Shown here: positions 51,907 to 61,637 of the stretch, in pieces
How positions within the stretch are numbered: position 1 is the first letter of the stretch
Layout: each line of letters begins with the position of its first letter
NCBI GenBank assembly: GCA_024710905.1
Contig: JANJTV010000036.1
Location: 1-64,000 of the forward strand
Length of the DNA stretch: 64,000 bases
Direction: 5' to 3'
Source: Anaerolineales bacterium
GTDB lineage: Bacteria; Chloroflexota; Anaerolineae; Anaerolineales; Villigracilaceae
Notes under the pieces: generated by a model
Told to the model about the DNA's origin: nothing
Seen by the model: the letters and a program-made list of their open reading frames with translations, nothing else
Database searches by the model: none
Program-made: the position numbers and the translations under genes

Positions 51907-53468
51907 AATATCGTAAGGACTTTTCCCTGGTATGGATTGTTGCCCAGCGGGAACTGGTTGACCAGATGCGTGACTGGCGCGTGATTATGCCGATGATCAT
52001 CCTGGTGATTTTCTTCCCATACCTGATGAATTTTGCCGCCCGGCAAGCAGTGGACTTTATCAATCAATATGGTGCCAATACCGTTGCTGAGCGCATTATT
52101 CCCTTCCTTGTGCTCGTGGTGGGCTTTTTCCCGGTTACGGTTTCCCTGGTGGTTGCCCTGGAGTCTTTTGTTGGTGAAAAGGAACGCGGGACAATTGAGC
52201 CCATGCTTAGCAGCCCCCTTGAAGACTGGCACATGTATTTTGGCAAGCTGATTGCGGGAACGCTTGTTCCGTTGGGGGCAGGCTACCTGAGCACGGCCTT
52301 ATACCTGGGTGGCCTGGTTTACCAGAAAATTGCCCTCCCCGAAGCGGAAATGATTATCCAGACCCTGGCGCTCAGCACGGTGCAAACCGTTTTAATGGTC
52401 AGTGCCGCTATGGTGATTTCCACACAGTCCACCTCGGTCAGAGCGGCCAATTTATTGGCTTCATTTATTGTCATCCCGGTGGCTTTGTTAATCCAAGGAG
52501 AGAGCGTTTTATTATTTTGGGGTAATAACCAGGTTCTCTGGTTTGCGGTCGTTGGTGTTGCAATTATGGCAGGGCTATTGGTGCGATTGGGACTGTCTCA
52601 TTTTCAGCGTGAACGCCTGATTGGCCGTGAAATTGATGTTTTGGATCTTCGTTATATGTTGAGGCAGTTCTGGAAGGCTTACAGTGGGACAGACCAGCCC
52701 ACCGCGACCTGGGCCTGGGCATCCCGAAAACTTGCACAGTTATTTCGTCGTGCACCTGTAATGACTGAAGATGCGACTTTTTCGCTGGGAGCTGCATTCG
52801 TGCGTGATATCCTCTCGGTAGCGGATTGGTATAAGCACCAGGTCGGGCCAGCGTTTGGGCGCTTGCGACTGCCGCTCGGGGTGGTCAGCCTGATTGGTTT
52901 AATCGCCATTGTCGGAGCTTATGTATACACCAGCCAGACGGTCACTTTGTCTGAAAACTTCCCAATTAGCAGACTGTTCGGGTTGTTAGATGAACAACTG
53001 GATGGCGATGTCCTTCATACCAATCTGAATGTACCTTTCCTCTTTTTCAATAATTTTCGCGCTGTTGTCCTGATTATGTTTTTTGGGATGTTCTCGTTCG
53101 GTGTGATTGGTATTTTGGTTTATATACTGAACTTTTCATTAATTGGGGCAATTCTGGGTGGGGTGGAATTGCTGGGCATTCCACCCTGGACCATTTTTGT
53201 ATATGGCATTTTGCCGCATGGTGTTTTTGAGCTGGCCGCAGTGATTTTTGCAACGGCGGCCATGCTGAATCTGGGGGTTCGGCTGGTGACGCCGGAGGAG
53301 AATGTCTCGATTGGTGAAGTGTTTATTGAAGCCCTGGCCGAATGGGTCAGGTTGATGGTGGCTGTGTGTATTCCCCTCTTACTGCTGGCCGCGGTAATTG
53401 AAGTGTATGTTACCCCGGGACTATTGATCGGCGCAGTTTCTGATGTGATTGCGACGATGCCGCGCTGA
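51903..53468 (+). CDS. ABC-2 permease / SpoIIM-like fusion (right-arm copy)
   Basis: This is an identical 521-aa fusion: ABC-2 permease half with FVGEKERGTIEPML, and SpoIIM-like half with GILPHGVFELAAV. Confidence 0.83.
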   Translation: MKYRKDFSLVWIVAQRELVDQMRDWRVIMPMIILVIFFPYLMNFAARQAVDFINQYGANTVAERIIPFLVLVVGFFPVTVSLVVALESFVGEKERGTIEPMLSSPLEDWHMYFGKLIAGTLVPLGAGYLSTALYLGGLVYQKIALPEAEMIIQTLALSTVQTVLMVSAAMVISTQSTSVRAANLLASFIVIPVALLIQGESVLLFWGNNQVLWFAVVGVAIMAGLLVRLGLSHFQRERLIGREIDVLDLRYMLRQFWKAYSGTDQPTATWAWASRKLAQLFRRAPVMTEDATFSLGAAFVRDILSVADWYKHQVGPAFGRLRLPLGVVSLIGLIAIVGAYVYTSQTVTLSENFPISRLFGLLDEQLDGDVLHTNLNVPFLFFNNFRAVVLIMFFGMFSFGVIGILVYILNFSLIGAILGGVELLGIPPWTIFVYGILPHGVFELAAVIFATAAMLNLGVRLVTPEENVSIGEVFIEALAEWVRLMVAVCIPLLLLAAVIEVYVTPGLLIGAVSDVIATMPR

Positions 53469-53470
53469 TT

Positions 53471-53974
53471 TCACCAGTCATTGATGAATGGTTCCCATTC
53501 CGTGTTGTTACTCAAGTGCCGGCCAAAAATATAACTGGCGCTGGAAGGAGGTTCTTTGGGTGGGTGCATCAACAACATGTGGGCTTCTTCTGGGCGGCGG
53601 CCACCCTTGCGATGATTGCAGGTTGCGCAGGCGGTAACAACATTTGTCCAGTTGTTGTTGCCGCCCAGGTGGCGAGGCAGGACGTGGTCTATCGTCAGGT
53701 TTAACCCCTGTTTGCCGCAATATTGGCATGTATAATTATCCCGCCTGAAGATTTCACGGCGGGTAAGTTTTACCTGCGGACGCGGGCGGTGGATCATTTG
53801 CTCTAAGCGGATGACTGATGGGATGGGGTAGGAAGTCGCAACCGTGTGAATATGTCCCCGGCCATTGGTAATCAGGGCGGCCTTACCGTTCATGATTAGT
53901 CCGAGCGCCCGCCGGGTGTTACAGATGTTGATTGGCTCAAAATTGGCGTTGAGCACCAGGACGAGTTCGTCCAT
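53471..53974 (-). CDS. HNH endonuclease family protein (right-arm copy)
   Basis: This is an identical 167-aa HNH protein with zinc pairs CQYC and CATC and the catalytic DH in TIDHVLP. Confidence 0.86.
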   Translation of the reverse strand: MDELVLVLNANFEPINICNTRRALGLIMNGKAALITNGRGHIHTVATSYPIPSVIRLEQMIHRPRPQVKLTRREIFRRDNYTCQYCGKQGLNLTIDHVLPRHLGGNNNWTNVVTACATCNHRKGGRRPEEAHMLLMHPPKEPPSSASYIFGRHLSNNTEWEPFINDW

Positions 53975-53993
53975 GCGGCCTCCAATGCGGCCG

Positions 53994-54002
53994 ATTATAG
54001 CA
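53994..54002 (-). promoter_or_regulatory. HNH extended -10 promoter (right-arm copy)
   Basis: Mirror of TGCTATAAT, overlapping the divergent SDR gene's candidate -10. Confidence 0.5.
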
Positions 54003-54024
54003 TAAGCACTTGAGGAACAATTTT

Positions 54025-54942
54025 ATGAAGGTGTTAATTGCTGGTGGCAGTGGCTTTATCGGCACCTTGTTGGCTACAAAATTGCTTGAGCAGCAGCACC
54101 AGGTCTGGGCGCTGACACGCAAGGGGAATAAAGCCCGGCTGGCGCCCGGGGTTGTGCCGGTTGCCTGGGATGGGCGCAGCACAACAGGCTGGCTGGATGT
54201 TTTCGAGCAAATGGATGGCGTGGTGAACCTGACCGGGGCTACGATTGGTGCTTGGCCGTGGACGCCAGGCCGCAAGGAGATGTTCTACCAGAGCCGTGTG
54301 CAGGCTGGGAAAACCATGTTGCAGGCCTTTACCGAGGCAAAAACCCGCCCTTCGGTACTAATTCAGGGTTCCGGGGTGGGTTTTTATGGTTTTCGCGATA
54401 CTGAACCGGTCACCGAGCAAACCGAATCGGGAACGGATTTTCAGGCCCGCCTGGCGGTAGACTGGGAGGCTTCCTCGGCAGGGGTGGCAGGCTTGGGGGT
54501 GCGCCGCGCTGTTATCCGTTCGGCGGTTGTCTTACACCCTCGCGAGGGAATCCTGCCTTTGATGGGCCTGCCCACCCGTCTGTTTTTTGGCGGCAGGCTG
54601 GGGAGGGGCAATCAGGGTTTCCCCTGGATTCACTGGGTGGATGAAATCTGCGCGATTCAATTTTTACTGGAAAATGAGCAAATGTATGGCGTATTTAACC
54701 TGTCCGCACCAGAGCTGGTTTCGAGCGAGCAGTTCCTGGCCGGGCTGGCCGCCGAATTCAAAAAGCCTTACTGGTTCCACGTGCCGGAATTCCTGTTAAA
54801 ACTCGGGTTGGGAGAAATGTCGGTCATGCTTTTGGAGGGGCAATATGCCCACCCTGAACGACTGCTGCAGGCCGGGTTTGAGTTTCGTTACCCATATTTG
54901 CAGAATGCCCTGACAGCGCTATTCTCTCCTTTGCCCGGATAA
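54025..54942 (+). CDS. TIGR01777-type SDR epimerase family protein (right-arm copy)
   Basis: This is an identical 305-aa atypical SDR with IAGGSGFIGT and PWIHWVDEICAI. The start is at MKVLIAG after GAGG. Confidence 0.85.
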   Translation: MKVLIAGGSGFIGTLLATKLLEQQHQVWALTRKGNKARLAPGVVPVAWDGRSTTGWLDVFEQMDGVVNLTGATIGAWPWTPGRKEMFYQSRVQAGKTMLQAFTEAKTRPSVLIQGSGVGFYGFRDTEPVTEQTESGTDFQARLAVDWEASSAGVAGLGVRRAVIRSAVVLHPREGILPLMGLPTRLFFGGRLGRGNQGFPWIHWVDEICAIQFLLENEQMYGVFNLSAPELVSSEQFLAGLAAEFKKPYWFHVPEFLLKLGLGEMSVMLLEGQYAHPERLLQAGFEFRYPYLQNALTALFSPLPG

Positions 54943-54955
54943 GACAAATGGCTGG

Positions 54956-54983
54956 TTGATTTATCGTTTCGATATGCTATACT
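54956..54983 (+). promoter_or_regulatory. HD-domain gene promoter (right-arm copy)
   Basis: Mirror of TTGATT-N16-TATACT. Confidence 0.55.
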
Positions 54984-55024
54984 GATTTCGTTAAATCCTT
55001 GGAAGAAGTTCTCACTGGTGAGTC

Positions 55025-56380
55025 ATGCAAGTAGGCACTGTTCAGAAACTGATTACGATTTTTAGCGATGCATTCCAGAAACTGGGACGCGAAGTTCCGC
55101 TTGGTAAGTTGGAAGACCTGGCGGTGACCATTCATCGCGCCATGACTGTGCATGCCCGTCACTTCCACACACTGGAACATGTTTTCACGTTTGTGGACCA
55201 GGAAGACCCCATTCGTACCCTGGCAGCGCTGTACCATGATATTGTCTATTTCCAGGTGGATATGGGTTTTTCATCCCAGATCTGGCAAATAATTTCCCCT
55301 TATATTAACCAGTCGAATGGGGATTTTTATGTCGCTGCCGATATCTCGTCAGACGACCGTGTAGCCGTCCTGATGCTGGATATTTTTGACTTAAAGCCCG
55401 GGCAAAAACTTTCTTCTGTGGCTGCGCTGAATGAGTTCCTGAGCGGGCTGGTGATGGCAAAACAGCTTTCGGGAATCGTAACTGAAAAAGACCTCCTGCG
55501 GATGGCAATTTGTATTGAAGCCACCATTCCTTTTCGGGGCCGGAATGAAGCGGGGCTGAATCACTTCGAAAATATGGAAGTCCGCCTGCCGGGAATCATT
55601 GCGCAATATGGCATTGAATTGACAGATGAAGAGTTGATACAGATTATCCAGACCTCTGTTGTTTTTGCCAACAAAGATATTGAGAATTTTGCTGAGGCCG
55701 ACCCGGGTCGTTTCCTGGACAACACCTGGAAATTGCTCCCGGAAACCAATGCCGCCCTGCGTCTTCCGGATGTTTATTCCATTGGCACTTATCGTATGGC
55801 GTTGCAAAAAATGGTCCTTTTCTTTGACAGCCTGGATGCTGACAGTGTCTTTAACCAGTATCGCGGGATGCCAGCAGATGCTGATTTTGCGATCATGTCG
55901 AAGCGGGCCAGTGTGAATATCCATGTTGCACGCGACTACCTGAAGATTAAGATCCTTTCCATGGTCATCCTGGAAGCCCTGGCAGTTGCCACGGGCGGCG
56001 ATGCCCCCGTATCCCTGTTTATGGGTGATGTTCCAAGGGAAGGGGTCAGCATCAAACGCCTGGAATACTACCTGCCAGAAATTCCCACCCCGGCTTGGCT
56101 GGATGCAAATGACACACTCTTCCGGTTGCTCGATTCGGGCCGCGCCAGTGATACCAGTTTTGATATGCGTAATTCACCGCTCTCGCTCTTTATTTTCAAG
56201 AGTATTCCTTTTGAGCAGATCGAGAAATACCTTGCGGTTGCCCAGGAAATGATTACCGGTAAAATCACTGCGCATGAATTCCTGCTCAAATTGGATAAAT
56301 CCATTGTCGGCCCGATTGCCCAGGCCAGCTCCATCATGGTGTACACGCGCCGCGCCGCACTGATGCAATATGCCAATTAG
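55025..56380 (+). CDS. HD-superfamily predicted phosphohydrolase (right-arm copy)
   Basis: This is an identical 451-aa protein with RHFHTLEH and LYHD metal-binding motifs and a long uncharacterised helical C-terminus. Confidence 0.73.
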   Translation: MQVGTVQKLITIFSDAFQKLGREVPLGKLEDLAVTIHRAMTVHARHFHTLEHVFTFVDQEDPIRTLAALYHDIVYFQVDMGFSSQIWQIISPYINQSNGDFYVAADISSDDRVAVLMLDIFDLKPGQKLSSVAALNEFLSGLVMAKQLSGIVTEKDLLRMAICIEATIPFRGRNEAGLNHFENMEVRLPGIIAQYGIELTDEELIQIIQTSVVFANKDIENFAEADPGRFLDNTWKLLPETNAALRLPDVYSIGTYRMALQKMVLFFDSLDADSVFNQYRGMPADADFAIMSKRASVNIHVARDYLKIKILSMVILEALAVATGGDAPVSLFMGDVPREGVSIKRLEYYLPEIPTPAWLDANDTLFRLLDSGRASDTSFDMRNSPLSLFIFKSIPFEQIEKYLAVAQEMITGKITAHEFLLKLDKSIVGPIAQASSIMVYTRRAALMQYAN

Positions 56381-56391
56381 GCAGGTTGTTG

Positions 56392-56397
56392 TATAAT
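56392..56397 (+). promoter_or_regulatory. -10 box of the tyrS leader (right-arm copy)
   Basis: TATAAT ends six bases before the leader-peptide ATG, as on the left arm. Confidence 0.58.
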
Positions 56398-56403
56398 AGC
56401 GCC

Positions 56404-56454
56404 ATGATGTCTCATCAACACGACAGCAATTCCTATTATTCCTTCTCAGCGTAA
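56404..56454 (+). CDS. tyrS leader peptide with tandem Tyr codons (right-arm copy)
   Basis: This 16-codon frame encodes MMSHQHDSNSYYSFSA and is read directly on the plus strand here. The adjacent TATTAT lies 34 bases after the first ATG begins. Confidence 0.68.
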   Translation: MMSHQHDSNSYYSFSA

Positions 56455-56475
56455 ACCATGCCCTGTGGAGGTTCC

Positions 56476-56502
56476 AATGCGCCTGCCCACAGCAGGCGCA
56501 TT
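56476..56502 (+). terminator. tyrS attenuator hairpin (right-arm copy)
   Basis: The stem AATGCGCCTGC/GCAGGCGCATT is followed by TTTTT. The competing antiterminator strand GCCCTGTGG lies at 56460-56468. Confidence 0.73.
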
Positions 56503-56537
56503 TTTATTCCGCAGGCATAACCCTTTTGGAGGTTGCA

Positions 56538-57749
56538 ATGAAAATTGCAGAGCAGGTAGAAATCTTAATGCAAGGCACCGAGTACGGTGATGAAAAACTT
56601 CGCCAGACCATGGCCCGTGAATTGCATGAGCGCCTGGCAGAAGCCGAAAAAGAAGACCGCCCATTGCGCGTCTATTGCGGGTACGACCCTCGTACCGCTG
56701 ATTTGCACATTGGTCACACCGTGACCATGCGGAAACTGCGCCAGTTCCAGGATCTGGGGCATGAAGTCACGTTCCTGATCGGCACCTACACATCCCTGAT
56801 TGGTGATCCGTCTGACAAAGATAAACTCCGTCCGCTGTTGACCCATGAGCAGGTAATGGATAATGCCCGCACTTATGCGAGGCAGGCTTTCCGTGTACTG
56901 GATGAAAAAAAGACCACCATTCGTTATAACCATGAATGGCTTTCTGAGCTTAAGTTCGCCGACTTGATCAAGCTTGGTTCCAACTTTACCATCCAGCAGT
57001 TCCTGACCCGCGAAGCCTTCCGAAATCGTTTCGACAAAGATGATGCTTTGTACCTGCATGAATTCTTCTATGCCATTATGCAGGGGTATGACGCATATGC
57101 CTTAAAAACTGATGTGCAGGTAGGTGGCACCGATCAGCTTTTTAACATCGTTACTGCAGGCCGCAAGATTATGACCGCTTTCGATGCCAAGCCCAATATT
57201 GGCATTATCATGGCCATCCTGCCGGGTACTGACGGCGTTATCAAAATGAGCAAATCCCTTGGCAATCATATCCCGCTGAATTCCACGGCAGAAGATATGT
57301 ACGGCAAGGTGATGTCTGTACCGGATGCGGCCATGCCGCAATATGCCCGCCTGGTGACCCGCTGGCTGCCATCCGAGGTGACTGCGTTTGAGCACGGGCT
57401 GGCTACCGGGGGGCTGCATCCGCGTGACGCGAAGATGAAACTAGCCCATGAGATTGCCGCCACATACTACAGCGAGCCTGAAGCGAACAAAGCCCAGGAA
57501 GCCTTTATCAGGCTCTTCCAGCAAAAAGAATTGCCGGATGAAATGCCAGAATACGCCTTGAAAGCTGGCCAGACCGTATTGGATGTACTGGTGGACGCCA
57601 GCCTGGTAACCAGCAAGAATGAAGGTCGCCGAATGATTGACCAAAAAGGTGTGCGCCTGAATGGCGCTGTTCTGGAAAAATTTGATGCACCCTTCCCTGG
57701 CCCCGGTGTTTTGCAGGTGGGCAAACGGCGGTTTGTACGTGTGCAATAA
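56538..57749 (+). CDS. tyrS: Tyrosyl-tRNA synthetase (right-arm copy)
   Basis: This is an identical 403-aa TyrRS with DLHIGHT, IKMSKS and a C-terminal S4 domain. GGAGG lies five bases before the ATG. Confidence 0.92.
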   Translation: MKIAEQVEILMQGTEYGDEKLRQTMARELHERLAEAEKEDRPLRVYCGYDPRTADLHIGHTVTMRKLRQFQDLGHEVTFLIGTYTSLIGDPSDKDKLRPLLTHEQVMDNARTYARQAFRVLDEKKTTIRYNHEWLSELKFADLIKLGSNFTIQQFLTREAFRNRFDKDDALYLHEFFYAIMQGYDAYALKTDVQVGGTDQLFNIVTAGRKIMTAFDAKPNIGIIMAILPGTDGVIKMSKSLGNHIPLNSTAEDMYGKVMSVPDAAMPQYARLVTRWLPSEVTAFEHGLATGGLHPRDAKMKLAHEIAATYYSEPEANKAQEAFIRLFQQKELPDEMPEYALKAGQTVLDVLVDASLVTSKNEGRRMIDQKGVRLNGAVLEKFDAPFPGPGVLQVGKRRFVRVQ

Positions 57750-57757
57750 CTTAATCA

Positions 57758-57788
57758 AGAAGGGCGACCCAGTCAGGGTCGCCCTTCT
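57758..57788. terminator. Bidirectional terminator between tyrS and response regulator (right-arm copy)
   Basis: Mirror of the 13-bp-stem hairpin between the same converging genes on the left arm. Confidence 0.82.
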
Positions 57789-57789
57789 C

Positions 57790-58206
57790 TTATTCCGGGT
57801 GGATGTTCAGGGTGCACCAGTACCTGTGAATGAGTGAAATCGCCTGCGAGAAATTATCAAAATCGATGGCTTTCAAGATATATGAGTTGGCCCCAATCTG
57901 GTACGCTTCCTGGATATCTTTTAGCTCATTCGATGAAGTCAGCACAACCACTGGCAGGCTTTTTGTCCTCGGGTTGGATTTTAAGTGTTTCAGTACTTCC
58001 AACCCGCTCACTTTCGGGAGTTTCAAATCCAACAAAATCACCTCAGGGGCGGGTGACTCACTGCCCCAGTTGTCAATTGTTTCCAGCGCTTCTGCGCCAT
58101 CCCGGGCAACGGTAATGCGAATACCCGCATCTACCTTTTCGAGCATGCGGCGTATCAGGTCGACGTCTGCGGAATTATCTTCTATAAGAAGGATGGAAGA
58201 TGGCAT
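57790..58206 (-). CDS. Single-domain response regulator (right-arm copy)
   Basis: This is an identical 138-aa receiver with phospho-acceptor D60, acidic pair E9-D10 and K112. There is no output domain. Confidence 0.9.
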   Translation of the reverse strand: MPSSILLIEDNSADVDLIRRMLEKVDAGIRITVARDGAEALETIDNWGSESPAPEVILLDLKLPKVSGLEVLKHLKSNPRTKSLPVVVLTSSNELKDIQEAYQIGANSYILKAIDFDNFSQAISLIHRYWCTLNIHPE

Positions 58207-58244
58207 AATGAGTAAGTTCCAACAGCGAGCGGAATGTTTAAAAA

Positions 58245-58253
58245 ATTATAGCA
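58245..58253 (-). promoter_or_regulatory. Response regulator extended -10 promoter (right-arm copy)
   Basis: Mirror of TGCTATAAT. Confidence 0.55.
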
Positions 58254-58331
58254 TACTGCGTCAAGAGGGCTGTCTGCATTTCCGCCGGTGTGTCAGAATA
58301 ATCCCCGAAAGCCCGGCATGCCCAAAGTTGC

Positions 58332-58360
58332 TTGACAATCTCCTTCAATACGAGTAAAAT
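58332..58360 (+). promoter_or_regulatory. tRNA operon promoter (right-arm copy)
   Basis: TTGACA-N17-TAAAAT in plus orientation, 30 bases before tRNA-Phe. Confidence 0.78.
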
Positions 58361-58389
58361 CTCGCACGCTTAACCAGAGGCTATCCCAT

Positions 58390-58462
58390 GCCGAGATAGC
58401 TCAGTAGGTAGAGCACGCGACTGAAAATCGCGGTGTCGTCAGTTCGATCCTGACTCTCGGCA
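58390..58462 (+). tRNA. tRNA-Phe(GAA) (right-arm copy)
   Basis: Sequence identical to the left-arm tRNA-Phe: acceptor GCCGAGA/TCTCGGC, anticodon GAA, no encoded CCA. Confidence 0.93.
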
Positions 58463-58490
58463 CTCTCGGCGGTAAGTTTGCCAAGAAAAT

Positions 58491-58562
58491 GCGGGCGTAG
58501 TACAGTGGTAGTACGTCTCCTTGCCAAGGAGAAGGTCGTGGGTTCGAATCCCATCGCCCGCT
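58491..58562 (+). tRNA. tRNA-Gly(GCC) (right-arm copy)
   Basis: Sequence identical to the left-arm tRNA-Gly: acceptor GCGGGCG/CGCCCGC, anticodon GCC, no encoded CCA. Confidence 0.93.
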
Positions 58563-58567
58563 CAAAA

Positions 58568-58629
58568 GATTGCTGATTGAAGATTGTGGATTGTAAGCGT
58601 ATGCAATCGGCAATCTTCAATCAGCAATC
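58568..58629. repeat. 19-bp inverted repeat between tRNA-Gly and tRNA-Cys (right-arm copy)
   Basis: Mirror of the left-arm hairpin, with arms GATTGCTGATTGAAGATTG and its complement around a 24-nt loop. Confidence 0.73.
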
Positions 58630-58638
58630 AGTGTTTAT

Positions 58639-58709
58639 GGCGACGTGGCCAAGTGGCAAGGCAAGGCTCTGCAAAAGCCTGATCATGGGTTCAAATCCCA
58701 TCGTCGCCT
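58639..58709 (+). tRNA. tRNA-Cys(GCA) (right-arm copy)
   Basis: Sequence identical to the left-arm tRNA-Cys: acceptor GGCGACG/CGTCGCC, anticodon GCA, no encoded CCA. Confidence 0.93.
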
Positions 58710-58711
58710 CT

Positions 58712-58746
58712 ACAAAGACAGGTGTCCAAGCCTGTCTTTGTGTTTT
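58712..58746 (+). terminator. tRNA operon terminator (right-arm copy)
   Basis: The stem ACAAAGACAGG/CCTGTCTTTGT is followed by GTTTT. Confidence 0.73.
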
Positions 58747-58793
58747 AAGTGGCTCGGGAAATAAAGTACAATCACATCTACAAGGAGATGACC

Positions 58794-59183
58794 ATGAGCA
58801 ACCGAAACGTGATCGCGACCGAAAATGCCCCCAAAGCCATTGGCCCTTACTCTGTTGCCATCCAGACAGGCAGCATGCTGTTCTGCTCCGGGCAAGTAGG
58901 GATTAACCCCGCTGTTGGCGAGCTGGTGCCTGGCGGTCTGGAAGCCGAAACGCGCCAGGCGCTGACAAACCTGAAAAATGTCCTCGAGGCGGGGGGCGCC
59001 AGTCTTGAGTCCGTTGTCAAGACCACTGTTTTCCTGCGCGATATGGCCGATTTTCCTGCCATGAATACCATCTACGCCGAATTCTTCCCATCCAACCCGC
59101 CTGCCCGTTCCACCATTGCCGTAGCGGGGCTGCCGAAAGGCGCATTGGTTGAGATTGAAGCCATTGCCCTGTGCAAACAGTGA
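58794..59183 (+). CDS. ridA: RidA family deaminase (right-arm copy)
   Basis: This is an identical 129-aa RidA with IGPYSVAIQTG and PARSTIAVAGLPKGA. AAGGAG lies seven bases before the ATG. Confidence 0.9.
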   Translation: MSNRNVIATENAPKAIGPYSVAIQTGSMLFCSGQVGINPAVGELVPGGLEAETRQALTNLKNVLEAGGASLESVVKTTVFLRDMADFPAMNTIYAEFFPSNPPARSTIAVAGLPKGALVEIEAIALCKQ

Positions 59184-59231
59184 TTGTTGAAGTGGTAAAA
59201 TAGTCCACCGTGCCGCCCGGCGGCAAGTGCC

Positions 59232-60215
59232 ATGCCAGTTGTTTCCATTATTGTTCCCTGTTATAACGAACAAAATCGCATCCGGTTTTTATTGGATGCG
59301 ATTTATTCGCAAACCTACCCGCGCACTGAAATGGAAGTCCTAATTTCTGACGGCCATTCTACAGATAATACGCGTGAGGTGATTGCCGATTTCCAGGCCA
59401 GCCACCCCGATTTGTCAATTGTCGTTCTCGATAACGATGCTCGCACAATTCCTGCCGCTCTCAATCGTGCGTTGGAAGCTGCCCAGGGAGAATTTATTAT
59501 CCGGCTCGATGCCCATTCCGGCCCGTACCCTGATTACGTCGAAAAGGGGATTGCCGCGCTACAGGCCGGCAAGGCTGAAAACGTGGGTGGCGTGTGGGAG
59601 ATTCGACCCGGGGCCGATACCTGGATTGCCAAATCCATTGCTACCGCAGCGGCGCATCCGTTGGGCGTGGGAGATGCACTCTATCGCCATGCGACCGAGG
59701 CAGCCTATGTGGATACTGTTCCTTTTGGCACTTTTCGGAGCAATCTCATTGAGAAAATCGGCAAATTTGATGAAAACCTGCTTAGCAATGAAGATTACGA
59801 ATTCAACACGCGCATTCGTCAAACTGGCGGACGCATCTGGCTGGATCCGCAACTGCGTTCCGTTTATTTTGCGCGTGCCACGCTGACAGCGCTGGCGCAG
59901 CAATATTTCCGTTACGGGTTCTGGAAGTATCAAATGCTCAAACGCTATCCTGGCAGTCTGCGCTGGCGGCAGGCGCTGCCGCCGTTATTTGTAGCCAGCC
60001 TGTTCTTGCTTTTTCTTGTTGGTTTACTCATGCCCGGGTTTGCGTGGCTTATAATCTTTGAAATTGTCTTATACTTTGGCATACTGACCGTGGTTGGCCT
60101 TGCACTGGCTGTACGACAACCCTTTTTTTTCATTGGATTCCCGTTGGCTGTGTCAGTGATGCATATCGCCTGGGGAAGCGGCTTTTTGAAAAGCATCATT
60201 TTTGGAGCGCGATAG
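59232..60215 (+). CDS. Family 2 glycosyltransferase, ExoA-like (right-arm copy)
   Basis: This is an identical 327-aa GT2 with VSIIVPCYNEQ, SDGHSTDNT and a membrane-anchored C-terminus. It is the first gene of the mirrored polysaccharide operon. Confidence 0.88.
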   Translation: MPVVSIIVPCYNEQNRIRFLLDAIYSQTYPRTEMEVLISDGHSTDNTREVIADFQASHPDLSIVVLDNDARTIPAALNRALEAAQGEFIIRLDAHSGPYPDYVEKGIAALQAGKAENVGGVWEIRPGADTWIAKSIATAAAHPLGVGDALYRHATEAAYVDTVPFGTFRSNLIEKIGKFDENLLSNEDYEFNTRIRQTGGRIWLDPQLRSVYFARATLTALAQQYFRYGFWKYQMLKRYPGSLRWRQALPPLFVASLFLLFLVGLLMPGFAWLIIFEIVLYFGILTVVGLALAVRQPFFFIGFPLAVSVMHIAWGSGFLKSIIFGAR

Positions 60216-60221
60216 CCTGAT

Positions 60222-61637
60222 ATGTCTGCCGATACGCCAAGATCCACATTCCGGTTGCGCCCAAGCGAGCAACGAGCCTTGTTGTTCCTTGGGGATATGC
60301 TGATGGCCAGCTTGGCTCTTGTGGCCGGGATTTATTTTTGGGCCGAAGGGGATGCTTTCCTTGATTTCGGCTGGGAGTTTTTTCAGGTGCGTGTGCCCTG
60401 GTGGTTTTATGGCATCCCACTCCTCTGGCCGATTTTCCTGGTGGATATTTATGAGTTGCACCGCGCTGCAAGCTGGCGAAAAACGCTCAACTCAGTATTA
60501 ATGGCTGCCATTGTTGGTTTCCTGCTCTATTCAGTGGTCTATTTTTCGTTTGATGGGGCGATAAACCGGCGTGGCTTTTTTGGCTTCCTTGTAGCGGTAT
60601 ATCCCCTGACGTTATTTTGGCGCTGGTTGTATATTCGTTTGTATACAAACCCAAGCTTCATGCGCCGGATGCTAATAGTTGGCGCAGGGAACAATGGCAA
60701 AACCCTGGTGCGGATGTATCGGGAGATTACCCCGCCGCCATTTGTTCTGGTTGGGTTTATTGATGACGACCCCCAGAAGCAGGGAAAATTTATTGAAAAA
60801 GTGCGTGTGATTGGCGATAGCAGCCAGTTGATGCACCTGGTTGACGAACTGAATATTACCGACCTGATTGTTTCCATCTCCGGGGAGATGAAAGGCACCA
60901 CTTTCCAGACGCTGCTTGATGCGCGTGAACATGGTACTGAAATCACTCGTATGCCCATCATGTATGAAGAGTTGCTTGGGCGTGTACCGATCCATCACCT
61001 GGAATCGGATTGGGTTATTCGCAACTTTGTTGATGAAACGCGTAGCAGTGGGTTTTATGAGATTGCCAAGCGGGCGCTTGATATTCTTGGCGCGGTGGTT
61101 GGGATGTTCATTTTCCTTGTTATGCTTCCATTTGTTGGTCTGGCAACCCTGATTGATAGTGGCTGGCCCATCTTTTACAGCCAGGAACGCCTGGGCAAAG
61201 GTGGCAGCGAATTCATGATGATCAAATTCCGCACCATGCGGCAGGATGCTGAGAAGGAAGGGCAAGCCCAAATGGCAGGGGAGCGTGACCCACGCATCAC
61301 CCGGGTGGGAAACTTCCTGCGCGTGACCCGCCTGGATGAATTCCCCCAATTCTGGAACGTTTTACGCGGCGAGATGAGCTTGGTGGGGCCGCGTGCTGAG
61401 CGGGAGCAATGGGTGGCAACATTCCAGCGTGAAATCCCCTTCTACCGGGCGCGCCTACTGGTAAAACCTGGCATTACGGGCTGGGCGCAAATTAATTACG
61501 GCTATGCCGCCACCGTGGAAGATACCGGTGTGAAGTTGGAGTATGATCTTTATTATATTAAGCATCGTTCGTTATTGATGGATATTATGATACTACTGCG
61601 TACAGTGAACACAGTTTTACGCGGAAAAGGACGATAA
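60222..61637 (+). CDS. Polyprenyl-phosphate sugar-1-phosphate transferase (right-arm copy)
   Basis: This is an identical 471-aa initiating transferase with MIKFRTM, LDEFPQFWNVLRGEMSLVGP and KPGITGWAQINY. Confidence 0.9.
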   Translation: MSADTPRSTFRLRPSEQRALLFLGDMLMASLALVAGIYFWAEGDAFLDFGWEFFQVRVPWWFYGIPLLWPIFLVDIYELHRAASWRKTLNSVLMAAIVGFLLYSVVYFSFDGAINRRGFFGFLVAVYPLTLFWRWLYIRLYTNPSFMRRMLIVGAGNNGKTLVRMYREITPPPFVLVGFIDDDPQKQGKFIEKVRVIGDSSQLMHLVDELNITDLIVSISGEMKGTTFQTLLDAREHGTEITRMPIMYEELLGRVPIHHLESDWVIRNFVDETRSSGFYEIAKRALDILGAVVGMFIFLVMLPFVGLATLIDSGWPIFYSQERLGKGGSEFMMIKFRTMRQDAEKEGQAQMAGERDPRITRVGNFLRVTRLDEFPQFWNVLRGEMSLVGPRAEREQWVATFQREIPFYRARLLVKPGITGWAQINYGYAATVEDTGVKLEYDLYYIKHRSLLMDIMILLRTVNTVLRGKGR